A stretch of 64,000 bases of DNA from Oenanthe sinensis (GCA_028671895.1 CM053800.1:20357886-20421885); one strand, 5' to 3'. Counted from the stretch's first letter, positions 22,149 to 36,060 are shown. Numbers and translations: made by a program. Notes: generated from the sequence alone by a model not told the origin.

Positions 22149-25100
22149 GTCTCCCCTCCTTAAAAGGATTCCGTCCTCGGAATTCATACGAGAACAACCG
22201 AGGTTACTATTTTCACACCTCACTTTCTACTTTCTAGGTTGAGACTCCAACCTTCTTGGTTTCGTACGACCTTCTTAGCCTTATTGCTTCACTTTCCACC
22301 ATTTGCTCTAACCGTAGTAAGTAACTACCACCACTCCTTTTTGAAATCCAAGGTACAAACTTTCTGTAGAAAGATAACCTTATACTTAATTTTAATGGAG
22401 ATCTTTTCAATGAAGATCATTGTAACAAAACAATCAGAGTGATTCGTAGATCACTAAGCTCACTTTCGAATGTATATGATAAATAAGAGAGAAAATAATT
22501 TAGATATGACAGAGAACAACCATATTTGTACTCAAGATGGCCAGTCTTTAGTACTATCTGGCTTACACTACATAATCAGGTGGTTGCCCACCAGACTTTT
22601 GTCACACAGACAAGAAGTCACACCATATGCATTGTTCATCTCAATCGGATGAAAAATAGTTAACATTTAGAAGAAAATGATTTTGAAAGGGAGAGAAAAT
22701 ATATTTTGAGATTTTCATTCCTTAATGCATTACGAACTCAATATACAACAGTCCCTAGTCATTTAGGAACCTATTTACAAAATCCCCAAATTCTTATTTC
22801 CCATTTCTATTCTTTCCGAATGAATAAATCCTTAAGACTTTTATGGTCTTTGTACTTTCTCCGCTTTTACTCATTCAAGTGATGTTTCCACCGGTTAAGT
22901 GCAACCGTTATGGCTGTTTCCACTAATTCATGATTAGGATACCTTAATTCATGTTTCTCCCGTTACTCCGATGTATATAAAATTATTTCTACTAGGTTAC
23001 ATCCGCACACAATCAATCCCTTATAATACATGTAATTATTAATTACAAGATTCACCTTTTATCATCTGGTACTTACCACATTAGGACATTTACTCATATT
23101 TGTCTTTTACTTTCCTCAAACTTTCTTTGCCACTTACTGTATGTTTCGCAATTCAAACTCATTTCACCAAAAACTCATTCTTATGAAATTTGTCATCCAA
23201 CCTCTTTCCTCTTAAGATTTTCGAATGATATAAATATTTACCTTCGGGTTCTTCCTTCACCTTTAGACCGATCAGGATATCCTCTGTGAAGATTATGACA
23301 ACTTGTCCAATTATTTCTTACCACTCCAATTAATCGTTGGAAGGTACAGGTGCATACATTAATATAACCTACCTCATCAAAGACTCATATTGTCCTTACC
23401 GTGTTCTCAATGCCATCCTTGGCATATTATCTAGGTAATTCTTTAGTTGGTGATAACCTATCCTCAACATATTTTCTCCAGGTGACTAATTTCTTCGAGT
23501 GGTCGAATATTATGGATATCGAATATTGATTGCTAAATTAACCAATTCCCTTAATCCATTCTTACCAATGTATGCGCAGTCTCATGCCGCTATCCGTTTC
23601 CTTTACAAACAACCCATGTGCACCTCTTAGTAACACTTTCAATAAATAGTCTTTATAACTGAGGGACTAACCCTGCCAGGTGCCATCTTCTAAGATGCCT
23701 CCAATGGTGAAGTTGCTCATAACACTAGGTCAATGATGAATGACGTGATCTCCATTGGTGGTAACCCCAAAATATCACTAAGGGTTATTTTTCCCAATTC
23801 TTTAACTACTCTATTTATTAAATAGTTCCTTTTTCATATCCATTACTGGTGCCCCATAACTTAGCATCCAAAGCGTAATGTACTTTTTATTCGAATCTTA
23901 ATTCGAACCTTCTCAATTTATCTCTCCATATTTAAGACATGTCATCCCTTCTTTTAGGGCAATCGTTAACGTAGCATCTGGACTTTATAATTATAGCTTC
24001 TTGCTGTCCATTTCACATATTCTCCCTTATTAGGCTCACTGTTTAGTAAGTGAGGTCTCGATTGGCTAGGGTGATCCATAATTAACAGAACGCCAACCCG
24101 TTCATATTTCTTAATCCATTGTTCTTCCAGAAGTAGAACTCCGGTTCCTTGTTAAAAGTTCATGGTATTTCCATATATGTAGCCACTTCATTTTCATATT
24201 CTGTCATAGTTGATTATTTCCAATACTGTGACTTTATTCTCAATTCACTACTTTTGGGACAATCTTGGCAATTCTATCAACTTTGATTCATGATCTGACA
24301 CACTCTTGTTTCAGGTCTAGAACTTTAATTACATCTGAATTTCCCGATACTTAGGAAACAGTTGCATAATGCAAGATATAGCTATGGCTAAAGAATTCTT
24401 TGTTCAACCAAGTTCATAAGAATTCTTGCTGAATCAACGTCCTTATTAGGCCTCGACCAAATACTTTTCAGAACTTTAGGTTAATCAATGACTACTCGGA
24501 CCGCTCTCTAGTCCGGAATTCCACTATCAAAACAAGTAACTTCATATAAGCCTTCATGCCATAACTCATTTATACTAGTTAATTCAACCACCATATTTAC
24601 AATGTGGCGCTCATCTCTACCCCATGGCTTACTTTAATCCAACATCCTTAATAAATTCAAAAATTATATCAAGTGCATATCTCATCTCTTTGTTGCGACT
24701 CTACATTGTATGCATACCATACATCATTTAATTTAAGGCTTTAGTTTTTACTCTCAGAGAATCCTCAATATTACTCGTATATAGATGACCATATACTTTA
24801 AGTCATACTACTCCATTTTACCCTGAAACATCCCATTTACACGTCCTCTTATTTCTAAATTTCATTAAACTAATGGGAACGTATTTTCCACAGACAATTG
24901 GGCATGACCTATTCATATGTCGGACTATGCCCGGTGTAAAAACACCTCAATTATAATCCCAAAACATTCACAGTTCCCAAACATCAACATCTCATCAATC
25001 ACTTATAACATAATGTATTCCAAAAGGGGAAATAACTATGAATCACTATATATAAATATACCCACTCTCGAGTATCCACAAGTCAGTCAACAACAATATC

Positions 25101-25639
25101 AATGGTCAATATCATGGACCATCAATCACATTCGCTCCATAACACTAATAAGAGTTTACTGAAATGTAAACTATCTCTTCGGCTTATTGCCAATTGATGA
25201 AAGATTGGTGAAGATTTGACACGCCATCAATTTGAACATGGTCATCTTAACGATTGTGCCAAGAATGAAGTGGTTTTTCTTTTCTCATTCATGCTCCCCT
25301 CAGTCCTGGGGTACTAGCATACTTAGTGCTACACTTATAGCATATCTGAGCTCCTTTATAAGTGCTCCATAATTCTCAAGCTCTCATTCTCAATCATAAA
25401 TCCTCTTACTCAGATGAGTCTCCTCGGCTAGTGTTCGACATCTTTGTAAGGAAAGTTCTTATTATCTTTCCTAACTATCCTTATATGAGTATATTAGCCT
25501 CATAATATAAATCACTGCTACATCCGATAGCCCGAATATGAATTCGATAGGAGCTCGCTCTCTATCAATCTTATCCCAACATAACTCTTAACTCTCTCGT
25601 TCCTGAGTACTATAACCTAGAGCTCTGATACCATCTCCG
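22149..25639 (-). other. Internal region of the LARD-like element, no coding domain
   Basis: About 3.5 kb. The polypurine tract AAGGAGGGGAGAC is at the left edge (22149-22161). A primer-binding site TGGTATCAGAGCT is at the right edge (complement of 25620-25632). Between them only short frames occur, without protease, RT, RNase H or integrase motifs. A non-coding internal region of this size between long LTRs defines large retrotransposon derivatives. Confidence 0.6.
25621..25632 (-). other. Primer-binding site of the LARD-like element
   Basis: Minus-strand TGGTATCAGAGCT is a perfect initiator-Met primer site. It is separated by six bases from the LTR end GGGGGCGTCA. This position fixes the 5' LTR border. 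Confidence 0.75.
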
Positions 25640-28600
25640 TGACGCCCCCAGATCCGGGGTCAGGAATCTAGGTTGTCACTATCCAATTTTCACCACAATA
25701 ACATCATTCACCTGCTTTAACCATTATAATAACCAAACATAAAAGCAGTGACCCCAAACCAAACACACAACTCGAGTTATAGTCTCAGGGAACGAACTTA
25801 AAATAATAACGGTTATTACAAACCAATGTAACCTCAGGATCTCACACTACTAATATAACTTCCACATGATATTACATTAGAAGTAAACATTACTCCAAGA
25901 TCTATTATCACATTACATATTTTTCCACAAGTCTAGGATTATAATCTGGAATCCCGTGTTTCTTGCACCATTTATCGAAGTCCGGAACCTGACTAGCTCA
26001 AGCTCGAAGCTTCCTGTTCCTTAACATAATACCCGAGGTAGACAATTCATAGTCATCTCTTTCTGCAAGATATAAGATTTACAAAAAGCAAGAATGAGCC
26101 AAAGAATGCTCAGCAAGTTATATGTATCAGAATATTTCAAGGAAAAGGTGATAGCCATATTTATCCTAACTGGATATTCAACAATAAAATACATAACTAG
26201 CAATCTAATTGAAGATGTATAGCCAGTTATATCTCGACAATAAATGACTCAAGATTCACGATGCAAGAAGATATTCACAACAATAATGCAGTTCACGTTA
26301 CTGCAATACAACAATTTAAGTTCATAATTTTTGAGACTGACAATATCAATAACTTAGCACAATGGCCTCAATCACCGAGTACCATTCGTTTGAGTACCAA
26401 TAAGCAAGCAGTTCAATATACTGCGGAAAGAATGAATGAAAGTTCATCAATTCCCATTAACACTATCAGTAACTTAGCACCATGGCTTTCATTATAGTGT
26501 AGGAACAATGAAACTGATATATACGAATAGAACAGTACTCAAAACAACCAACCAACTCAGAGTGGATTACATTCCCGTTGACACTATCGGTAACTCAGCA
26601 CCTAGGCTTTCGTTACAATGCAACGTCAAATTCCAATTGGAAGAAACGGGATTAATCTGGAGATTTTTCAACGCCCTATTGTACGCGATGATCAGTCGCC
26701 TTGTACAATAGAAAAACCAGTCACTTTCTCTACTAGTAGAAGGACAACCCCTTATCGGGACGTCACCCTAGGCAACACATGGGCCTTTAGTTTACGGCTG
26801 GGTCGTGCGTCACCGACCTCTTACGCAACCTTACTCCAGTCCCTGATGAATACTTAAACATTCATTAAACCTAGAAGGAAATTTAATCAAGCCTTCTAGA
26901 ATAACAACAATCCACTCTAGGATTTCAATCAACTGTTAAGGAAGGGAATTCAATACCACCTTCCAGAACAACAACAATCTATCATAGGATTTCATCAACA
27001 GATAAGGAAGGGAATTTAATACAACCTTCCAGAACAACACAACAATCCATCACAGGATTTCATCAACAGATAAGGAAGGAAATTTAATACGACCTTCCAG
27101 AACAACACAACGATCCATCACAGGATTTCAATCAACAGATAAGGAAGGGAATTTAATACAACCTTCCGGAACAACAACGAAAATCCATCACATGATTTCG
27201 ATCAACAGATAAGGAAGGAAATTTAATACAACCTTCCAGAACAACAACGACAATCCATCACAAGATTTCGATCAACAGATAAGGAAGGAAATTTAATACG
27301 ATCTTCCAGAACAACACAACGATCCATCACAGGATTTCAATCAACAGATAAGGAAGGGAATTTAATACAACCTTCCGGAACAACAACGACCTATTGTAAG
27401 ATTTCAATATCTTACAAGAGCTTGGCTCCCTAAAGTAAGTGGAAGTACTCTCGAAACGTCTGGGTTGACTCTCAGTCAACGAATTCAACAAGACAGAAAT
27501 CCTTGAATCAAGGAGACTCAAGAACGCGACCGGGGAGCTGCTAATACTAGCTAAAATAGACTCCACAAAACATTACCGTTTTGGGGTGAAACCATGGACC
27601 ACGAGGCACCAATACAACTGGGAGGAATATCGGAGTCGGACGTTACCTCCCGAACCTGGAGTTATCGACTCAGAATAAATACAAAATATCCGAGTCATCG
27701 CTCACCATTTATTATTTAATGAAAAATAATATTTAAAGAAATTTAGACAACTCCAGAATATTTTTAAAGAACAAATAAATATTTTATTAATATTTAGGAG
27801 GCCCAGAATAGTCCTCGAAAAATATTAAAAGGATTTAAAAGAATTAAAATATTTGATCCCAATATAATCAAGATTATTTAATATTTAAATAATCCTAAAC
27901 GATTCAACATATTTCAATAATATTTAATCAACATTAAATAATATTTAAATAAGCCAAAACGAATTGAAAGTATTTAATCAGTAGTTAAATACTTTTAAAT
28001 ATCCCAAAATATTTAAATAATATTTAATCAATATTAAATAATATTTAAATAATCTCAAATGCCCTGAAAGTATTTACTTAACCTTCAAATACTTTCTATA
28101 TTCTTTAAATAATATTTAATAAACTAAATATTATTTAAAATATTGAATCTCGACTAACCGTCGAGACACACTAGACTACTCCCGGTCGACCATCGAGCAC
28201 CAAAAAGATGTACTCGACACCAGATTCAGTTATACAAAACTGAAAACAAACGTCCTCTAACTTTTTAAGAAGTTCAGAGGCGGCTCAGAATTAGGTTGAA
28301 AGGATCTAGTCCTACTCGCAAGGAACTACCTTAAACAACCTATGCATACATATGTCATACATCAGAATCAAGGTGACAAAGTGTCAGATACTTGCATACT
28401 CTAACTTTTCGAGAAGTTCAGAGTAGCAACAGAATCAAGTTATATATGAACAAGACAGTTCAAGGTGAAATGCCGACGTGCATTTCCAATAACAATCATG
28501 AGCTAAGTAGTTCCAAACACCACAAAATGTATAATAGAAGAACTTATCATTAAGTCAAAGATTTCAAAAAGTTTGGCTTCACCATGAATCAACAATATTC

Positions 28601-30331
28601 TGATATGGAATAAAACAATAGAGTCGGAAACTTGCCTGGAGTCCAAGGAATGCCATTCCAGCTGCTCCACGCTCCGGGTACTCTATAATCATATAAGAAC
28701 CCACTCTTAGTTTACATACATATGTAGCAGGCTAATTGTAATTTATACAATTACTCTACATTTCGCCCGGTACTTCACCTCCTCGGGCCTACTTTAGCTA
28801 CTCGTAAAACTATCCTCTCAATAGTTTTTAATCAAGTTCTTTGCACCTACGTATAGTCATGATATTCCTCAACAACTTCCGTTACTGGGTCGACTCGAGA
28901 CAAGTCCTCTATCTTGCTCGAAATCATTCCCCAAAACGGTTGTTCAACCTTTTCTTATGTTCATCTCACTTAACACCCTGTTTTCCGTCATTTTTAATAA
29001 ATTGAAAATTAATCATTTTGACACGAGTCCTTCTCTGGGGTCTTATATGACTGTCAAAGAATCTCCTACAAAAGTTTCGGATTTTATTAAGCTCTGTAGC
29101 TAGTCCAATCATAGCCTCAAAGTTGGACAAAAACAGGATTTTCATTTCCTGCGCTACCGTTACTAAAACGTCCATAACTTTTGACTCGTAACTCCGAATG
29201 ACGCAAAATTAGCACTCAAACGATCCAGAGATCATCTACTATTTAACCATATCAGTCATAATCCAAGAACAATGACTGAATTGTCCCAGACTTTGCTGGA
29301 CAGTTACTGCAGTAAGGTTAGAAAAAAAAAATTGGCATGGTTTCGTTTATAAACTCATCGTTTTCCATTTTTATTCTACTTCAAATCAACCAACAAACAA
29401 TCCCAAACTCCTCAACCAACACCAACAATCAACATACTACAACTCCAAGCAATAAAAATCAATTTAACTCAAGAATTAAGAGTTTAACAATTATTAACCA
29501 AACACATGCATCCATGCTTAAACAATGCTACCCATGGCTTGTATAACATTAAACAATCATCAACCAAGCCAAATGAACTCAAGAATCAAAGAAAATAAAT
29601 TTTTAATTTTCGTAGTTACTGTTCATCGTCACTTTCAACTCAAGAAATGAACATGCTATGGAGTGTGGGTATGAGAGATGTTACCATAGATGTGTAGAGC
29701 TTGGAAACACCTTTCTTTTAAGCTATTAAACACCATAATCCATGGAGGCTAGCTTGATTTCTCTTCCTCTCTTGAAAATTCTGCCGAGAGCTTTTCCAAT
29801 GGGGGGAGAAGAACTGATTTTTCTTTTTCTTGGTAAATGTGTGGTGGAGCTTGATATTTAATTCGGTTTGTACGGTAATCGCGTAATTTCCCGCCAACAT
29901 TTTAATCTCTCGTTCTCGTTCTCTTTTTTTTCGTCTCACCTAAGTTTAAAAACTTAGAATCTCATATTATCATTCTAATATATTCTAGAATGATTAAATT
30001 AATACTCTTTAATTGTTTCGAGAATTTACGAAACAATTCTCCGAATAAACACTAATCACTTACACCGTCTCTCAAATTCTGTTACGACTTCCACCCGGAC
30101 TTCAAATTCATTTTTGTTAGACCAAAAATAATTATAAGTCCCATATTGTTTGCATATGCTACCGTAACACCGATACACATATTTTCAACTACCCCGTATA
30201 TTAACAATACGGTCTCACATTTCAAGTACCTTATGGAGAAAATAAATCCATAAAATCATTCATTCATAAAATGAAATTTTTTTATCCAAAAATCGTAATA
30301 ACCCCGAGCGTCAAAAATACGGGTTATTACA
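25640..30331 (-). repeat. 5' LTR of the LARD-like element, ~4.7 kb
   Basis: The length follows from its start TGTAATAACCCG (30331) and the primer site at 25621-25632. Only the first 1,652 bp are confirmed by the second LTR copy. It contains degenerate ~120-bp repeats near 26340-26620, a 66-70-bp tandem array at 26875-27420 and AATATTTAAATAA-rich DNA at 27700-28150. No gene is seen. Confidence 0.6.
26875..27420. repeat. Tandem array of eight 66-70-bp units
   Basis: Units start near 26875, 26938, 27004, 27072, 27141, 27211, 27281 and 27350. Each has the form AAGGAAGGGAATTTAATAC, ACCTTCCAGAACAAC, then ATCCATCACAGGATTTC and ATCAACAGAT. Inner copies are nearly identical and the outer ones are more diverged, as expected from unequal exchange. 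Confidence 0.9.
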
Positions 30332-31400
30332 CACAAGCATCACATCACCATCTTGAGTCAAGAGAAATCCATATTATCTCTCGGGCTCATGGCGAATCCT
30401 ACTAAACCTACGAACACCTGTGTTTCTTGAGCAGTATTATTTTTCTTGTACATTCTACTCAGGTTCCTCCACTGGTTCAACGTTATCATGTGGGTCTCAA
30501 ACTTCATTGAGATCTATTATCCTCCCACTGTCTCTCAGCAGTTCGAGCAACAAACACTTTGTTCTCGGAAGGATTATAGAAAGAATAACCCCTTGTTTCA
30601 GTTGGGTATTCTACAAAATTACATTTGTCTGATTTTGGTCCTAGCTTGTCAGAGATTAGACGTTTCACAAACGCTTCACATCCCCAAAATTTTATAAATG
30701 ACATGCTGTGACGTTGCTCAGTCCATATCTCATAAGGAGTCTTTTGAACCAATTTAGTAGGAACACAGTTAAGTGTATGTGGAGCCGTTTCCAGGGTGCA
30801 ACCCCAGAAACTAATTGGAAGATTCATTGACTCAACATTGATCGCACCATGTCCAACAAGGTGTGATCTCTCCTATCAAAAAAAACTTTTCTTTGATATT
30901 TTCTACTTCATCTTTATAGTCTTTGAACTTTTCAAATGATTCGGATTAGTTCTTCAAAAGATACATATATCCGTATCTACTAAAATAATTAGTAAATTTT
31001 ATGAAGTTAATAAAATCTACCTTTTGTCATCGTACACATATGACCACATACATCACTATGTATAAGTCATACCCATTCAATGATCCCTTCACCATGTCCG
31101 GTAAAAGGAGCTTTAGTCATTTTACCAAATAAACCAAGATTCGCATCCTTTTGTATGATTCATAATCAAACTTATCCATGAATGCATCCTTATGTATTCT
31201 GAAAATGCGTTTCTTATTAATACGGCCTCAACAACAGTGCCAAAGGTAATATTTGATTTGAGTCACTTTAGAACATATAAATTGTTAATTAGATGTGCAA
31301 CATTATAAGGCTCATCATCAAAATAGAATAAACAACTATTGTTATAAAATGAAAAAGCCTTTCTTGTCCAAACAAGAAACTGAAATAATGTCTCTGCCAA
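30332..31400 (-). pseudogene. N1 pol remnant: GAG-pre-integrase and integrase C-terminus
   Basis: Legible copia blocks in pol order are SCLFYFDDEPYNVAHLINNL near 31300, APFTGHGE and LIHSDVCGHM (first integrase Asp) near 31080, and then a 107-codon open stretch at 30504-30827: LPISFWGCTLETAPHTLN, KTPYEIWTEQR, FWGCEAFVKRL and GPKSDKCNFVEYP. Downstream MSPRDNMDF matches the RHEPERYLGF-type linker before RT, and the frame ends at the LARD junction. Many stops and shifts show long decay. The zinc motif and the central Asp/Glu region are not readable. Confidence 0.75.
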
Positions 31401-31749
31401 TTGCAAGCACGCTATAACAATTATTAAGTTCTAAATTTTCCTTATAGGCCAAAAATTAAGTAACGAGTTCCTCGAACCAGAGCAACTATCTTTACTCCAA
31501 TTCCAACCCGATACCTTAAGCTTGACCCTTATTGATCATCATCTTCCGATCTTCCAATTAAGCATGACAGTTTAATTTCCAGTCTCCCAACTTTCCACAG
31601 AAGTGACAATCGTCTTCTTTATCAACACCTCATTCAGACTTTAGAGTCTGCTTTAGGGATTGGACTTTGGTTTGACAACGGAACTAGATCAAATCTTCTC
31701 CTTGCCTTTCCATTTTCCTTTCCCTTTTGCATTCCCTATGTTTACCATC

Positions 31750-32325
31750 AATATAGTAGTAGTTCATGCATTTATCATATTACTTTCAGCAGTTCTCAAC
31801 ATGCTTAGCAACTCAATGGGTGTTTTACCAATCTTATTCACTTTATTGTTCATAACAAAATAAGAATAATATTTGTCCAAGGATTGCAAGATCAAATCTA
31901 ACTGTCTCCAGACCAATCTGGAAACCCAAAATATCAATGGTATTCATTATACCCTATAATCTTTAGAACATGTGGTGTAACCGGGTCTCACTCTCCCTAC
32001 TTGTAAGTGTATAGTGCCCTTTCAAATATATCTTGTGCTCAATCGTTTCATAAGCATCTATATGCTTGTATTGCTTCTTAAGCTCAGCACATATATTTGC
32101 GAGCATGAGACATGAAACATCAGTCGCAACATCAATCTGCTTCCAGTAAGCACTATGATTTGCACACGTTACATTCTCAACTTTAAGAGCAGGGGAAGAG
32201 ATTTGACTAATATCGTGGTGCCCGAGGACGATCCTCAAGCTCCTATGTCAGTCAAGGAAATATATTCTCGTCAACTTGTCCTTCTCAAGAACTGATCGCA
32301 TAGAGAAGTTGTTTGTGTTTATCAT
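31750..32325 (-). pseudogene. N1 gag remnant
   Basis: The ATG at 32323-32325 starts MINTNNFSMRSVLEKDKL. A stop stands where the family has Trp (FLDW), after which HRSLRIVLGHHD continues. The next open part reads DVATDVSCLMLANICAELKK and HIDAYETIEH, typical of the copia Gag (UBN2-type) fold. After a gap LDLILQSLDKYYSYFVM and TPIELLSMLRTAES mark the end of that domain. No zinc knuckle could be read. It would have formed the virus-like particle; it is now dead. Confidence 0.75.
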
Positions 32326-34504
32326 TTGATATCTACAATATTAAAGTGCATAAAATAAACTAGATTGCAAATTTAATATTAATTATGTTTAAGTGATTAT
32401 GGTATATCATCATATACCTCCCACTATTTTTATCAAACTAATAGCCCTTACTATTAATTTGGAAAGTATATCCCATAATTCTCTCTAGTGAGCCAAGATC
32501 CATATTTCGTCATGTCCTAAGTCAACCACTGGAAGTCCTTAGAAAATGATTATTTAGGTAGACAACAGTTGTCAATTATATCATATATAATTCTTGGATA
32601 GTTTGGTGAACAACGATTGATCTTATCTATCTAATAGACTTTTAACCAAACTCTATGCTTCTAAGTTCATAATAGTTGAATATAACCGTTTATTTTCACT
32701 TATTATGACGACTCAGTTAAGTTAGACCCAATGATACAACGGCCGAATATAACCGTTTATATTCGTCTCATCTCACCACGATAGATAGAAGTCCCCTGCC
32801 ACTGACAGTCCTTCCCCTTATCGATCTAGGATTCGATGAGTGTTCATTCATTGGAAAGCATCCGAGTAAAACTTAATATTTTGTTAAGGGGTTTTAGAAA
32901 ATTTATAACGATCATGATCACATCATAAAGAGATCCTCAATTTTTCCTTGAACCAAATATTTCAAATCGACATCTTAAATTGTTCATTTCCCAGGTAGAT
33001 GGAGGATACCAATGGTCACACTTAAAACCCATCAGCCTTACGAATACGCATATCCGCTTTTGTCAGAAAATCCCAATTATAGATATCAAAAATCCATATT
33101 TAATTCCGTGTTTTAAAAATCCATATTTCATGAACACAAGAATCTCATGATCGTTTGTTAATTTTAAAATCTTGAATCGTTACAGATTTTATCTTGTTTA
33201 AGCAAACATGGCATGAGTGTCGTATCTAATACATACATGATTAATCAATATTAAGCATGCATCTCAATTATATCTACGCATACATACCAATACATGCAAT
33301 CATATACATATATGTAATGTGCGTAAATTAAACGTGTTTGGTTATGGCCCCATCCTATATGATATTTCCAAGCTAATGGAAATATCAAGGTCAGTCTATG
33401 GTGGTTTTAAAAATACTATCTATTACATGTCTTCTTTCTTCATTGCTCCATCATCCCCTTTTGGATCGCCTCCTTGTTTGCAAGTCTTCATTGATAATTA
33501 CATTGAATAATAAAAATAAAACTATTCTAATGAAATTACAAGAAGAACTCGAGTTACATTCGAGATAATTAAATTACAATGAATAAACGACATGCAAGTC
33601 GTATTTAGAAACCAAAACCATAAATCAAAACCACTATCCTATGGGTCTTTAGGCCATAACCATCCACCATGCTATCATATAACACATATAATATATCTCA
33701 TATTATATAATCATATCATATAATCATATATAACAAATTTCGAAATTTCAGAAAATTAAAAACAGATTTCTGAAGACAATAAATCGCTATTTCGAGGCCC
33801 TTAATGACGTCAAACGCCTTACAGACCCCTCGGTGATAGCAAAGATATCAGTTTTGTTCATTGGCCCGATTCCAGTCATAAAATACATATCGTTTGCGAA
33901 AATCGGATACGGCAGTCAGATTTCTCCAAATCTGACGGTGTTTCAGAAATCGTATCATATACAATTCCCATAACAAAAACAAGCATATATTATATATACA
34001 TATACAGAGATACATACAATCATCATATGATTATACATTACATGAATATCATATATTCATAATATATACATACATATACTCAAAATTTTAAAAAATCAAA
34101 CAATTTTCAGAAAATAATAAATCACCGTTTTGGGGGCTGTAACGACATCTAATGGCTTACAGACGCAGAGCTGACTATGTCAGTATTGCTCAGTGACCCG
34201 ATTACAGTCAGAAAACACATATCGTTTGCGAAAATCGGACAACGGACACAGATTTCAGAAAATCAACGGCAGCCGTTTCAGAATTCGTATCGAATACGAT
34301 TCCCATAATAAGAACAAACATGTATCATATACATACATCAACACACATAATCATCACATGATTATATATCATATAAATATCATATATTCATAATATATAT
34401 AAACATATACATATTATATCAATATAAAATCATGATAGATCGCATACATGCTTATATATCAAAAACTGTTAAGCACATAACCGAATTAAAACGTTTCGCA
34501 AGTA
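32326..34504 (-). other. N1 leader between primer site and gag, with internal duplication
   Basis: No gene. Two copies of a ~350-375-bp block lie at about 33740-34110 and 34110-34440. They share CATATCGTTTGCGAAAATCGGA, CAGATTTC, a CGTATC-ATAC-ATTCCCATAA block and AT-rich ATATATAC stretches. The segment 33620-34504 is repeated in opposite orientation at 44032-44925. Confidence 0.6.
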
Positions 34505-34516
34505 GCTCTGATGCCA
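34505..34516 (-). other. Primer-binding site of N1
   Basis: Minus-strand TGGCATCAGAGC follows the LTR end CCCTACA after one base. It matches the initiator-Met primer site with one T-to-C change. The identical site is next to N2 at 44020-44031. Confidence 0.85.
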
Positions 34517-34517
34517 T

Positions 34518-36060
34518 TGTAGGGTTTCAAGGCACAAACGCAGCGGAATAAACGCGAAAAATAAATCAAAATAGCGAAACCCTCCGCAGGATCCATGCGA
34601 AAATAAAAGATTTAATTCGTAGATAAAGAATAAATACCTTTAGAAGTTTTAACAGTTCATTAATGGAAGATTAATGGAGGTCCAAAGCTTGTTTAATCAC
34701 CACGTATCCCGCTCTCGCGATCTACGCTCTACGGTATCCATACGAACACTTTTCATGAAGGATTGATGTGTACTAGTACCCGAAAACTTCTTCTCTCTCT
34801 ATCTTCCTCCTCTCTCAGAGCGGCTAGGGTTTTTGTAAAATCTCTATCTTATTAAATCAGCCCATAAATAGATTATGTAGAGAGAGGAATAAGTTTTCTA
34901 ATTATAATCCAATTATAATTAATACTAATCCAAAATTCTAAATTATTTAATTAAGTCTCACTTAATTAATTAATTATTAATTTTGGAATTAGTTTAAGTA
35001 ATTCATTTATTCTATTTATATAATTAATTAAGTCATACTTAATTAATATCATAAATAAAATTAATTAATTATTTAATTTAAATTCATAATTTAAATTATT
35101 TCTCCTTCAAGCATTCTTTGTGTGTGACCCTGTAGGTTATTATTACGTTGGCAATAATTTTAATATCTAATTAAAATTGTAAACAATGAGCGGCATCTAG
35201 TAATACATCATTGCTACCCAAGTAATAATAATAAATCGGTGATTCGATTAAGCCTTTCGTGAATAATGTTTCATGTAATATAATCCCTTTAATCTTGATA
35301 TTATAGATTAAACTCAAGGCATGTCTCGTGTCATCCTCTTCATAATTTAATCTTTATTTTCTTGATCGATGAGTAGACTATTAAAATCAAATCAACATTT
35401 GAGCACGGCCGTGCATTTCATAGTCTCACTCAAACAAGAGGCCAATAATATCACTCCTAAAATTAGGAGGATTAAATCTCATCTAGATTATTCATATTTC
35501 TCATACGATTCATAATATACCCAATGTCCACTTTTATCATCACCCGGTCAAAGGTAACTTTTAATGTAATCAAAGTATATTAATTCTCGTATAGAAATAT
35601 AATGATTTCAGGTCTAAGGATCATTACACCATTATCACAGTGAGAGTTACTTATGACACTTACTTAACATGTAGAATCTCACGGCGGGTCATTCCAGTGC
35701 CATGCATTGATACATGCACTTATGTTCTTGACTTTAGTATCCCCATACCTATGACCAATGAGATGTGGTCATCTGTCAAGAAACATACTAGTCTTTGTAC
35801 ATTATTATTGTCCTTAAATAATAATACTCGACTAGGGAATTTTAGGAATAAGATACTATTCGTATAATCTCATTTTTAAGTCACATACTTAAAGATATAT
35901 AATACGTATCAAAATTCCAAGTACATTTATTATGCTTTCAATTTATTACGCAGTAAATAAAACATAATAAATAAATAATAATCAATAAAACATAATCCTT
36001 AATAATAAATATTTTCCTTAAAATATAAAAAGTATTGTCTCTAGAGCACAATTACTAACA
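34518..36060 (-). repeat. 5' LTR of N1, 1,543 bp
   Basis: On the minus strand it starts TGTTAGTAATTGTG and ends AAACCCTACA. It is nearly identical to the plus-strand LTR at 42475-44018. A TATATAATC-type box lies before the R region. The flank 36061-36065 (TCATT) has no counterpart at 19006, which agrees with a rearranged left side. Confidence 0.93.

Larger units (their letters stand above)
20497..30331 (-). mobile_element. LARD-like non-autonomous gypsy-type LTR element
   Basis: Minus orientation. The 5' LTR runs from TGTAATAACCCG at 30331 to GGGGGCGTCA at 25640 (about 4.7 kb), followed after six bases by a tRNA-iMet primer site. The internal region (22149-25639) ends in AAGGAGGGGAGAC, a polypurine tract lying directly before the 3' LTR. 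The 3' LTR is cut after 1,652 bp. GAGGACGGAATCCTTTTAAGG before the LTR resembles the end of chromovirus-type gypsy elements (inference). No gag or pol domain was found inside, so it probably moved with proteins from another element. It sits in the copia element N1. Confidence 0.7.
30332..36060 (-). mobile_element. N1: decayed Ty1/copia element, 5' portion (LTR, leader, gag, integrase)
   Basis: The 5' LTR lies at 34518-36060 and the primer site at 34505-34516, followed by a ~2.2-kb leader, gag remnants (31750-32325) and GAG-pre-integrase/integrase remnants down to 30332. There the LARD-like element is inserted. RT and RNase H are absent. The likely 3' LTR is the truncated copy at 19007-20493. 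N1 is itself inserted in pol of copia element E2: the E2 frame reads through GDAND at 36061 and stops at the LTR. The gag style suggests the Angela/Tork side of copia (inference). Confidence 0.75.
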
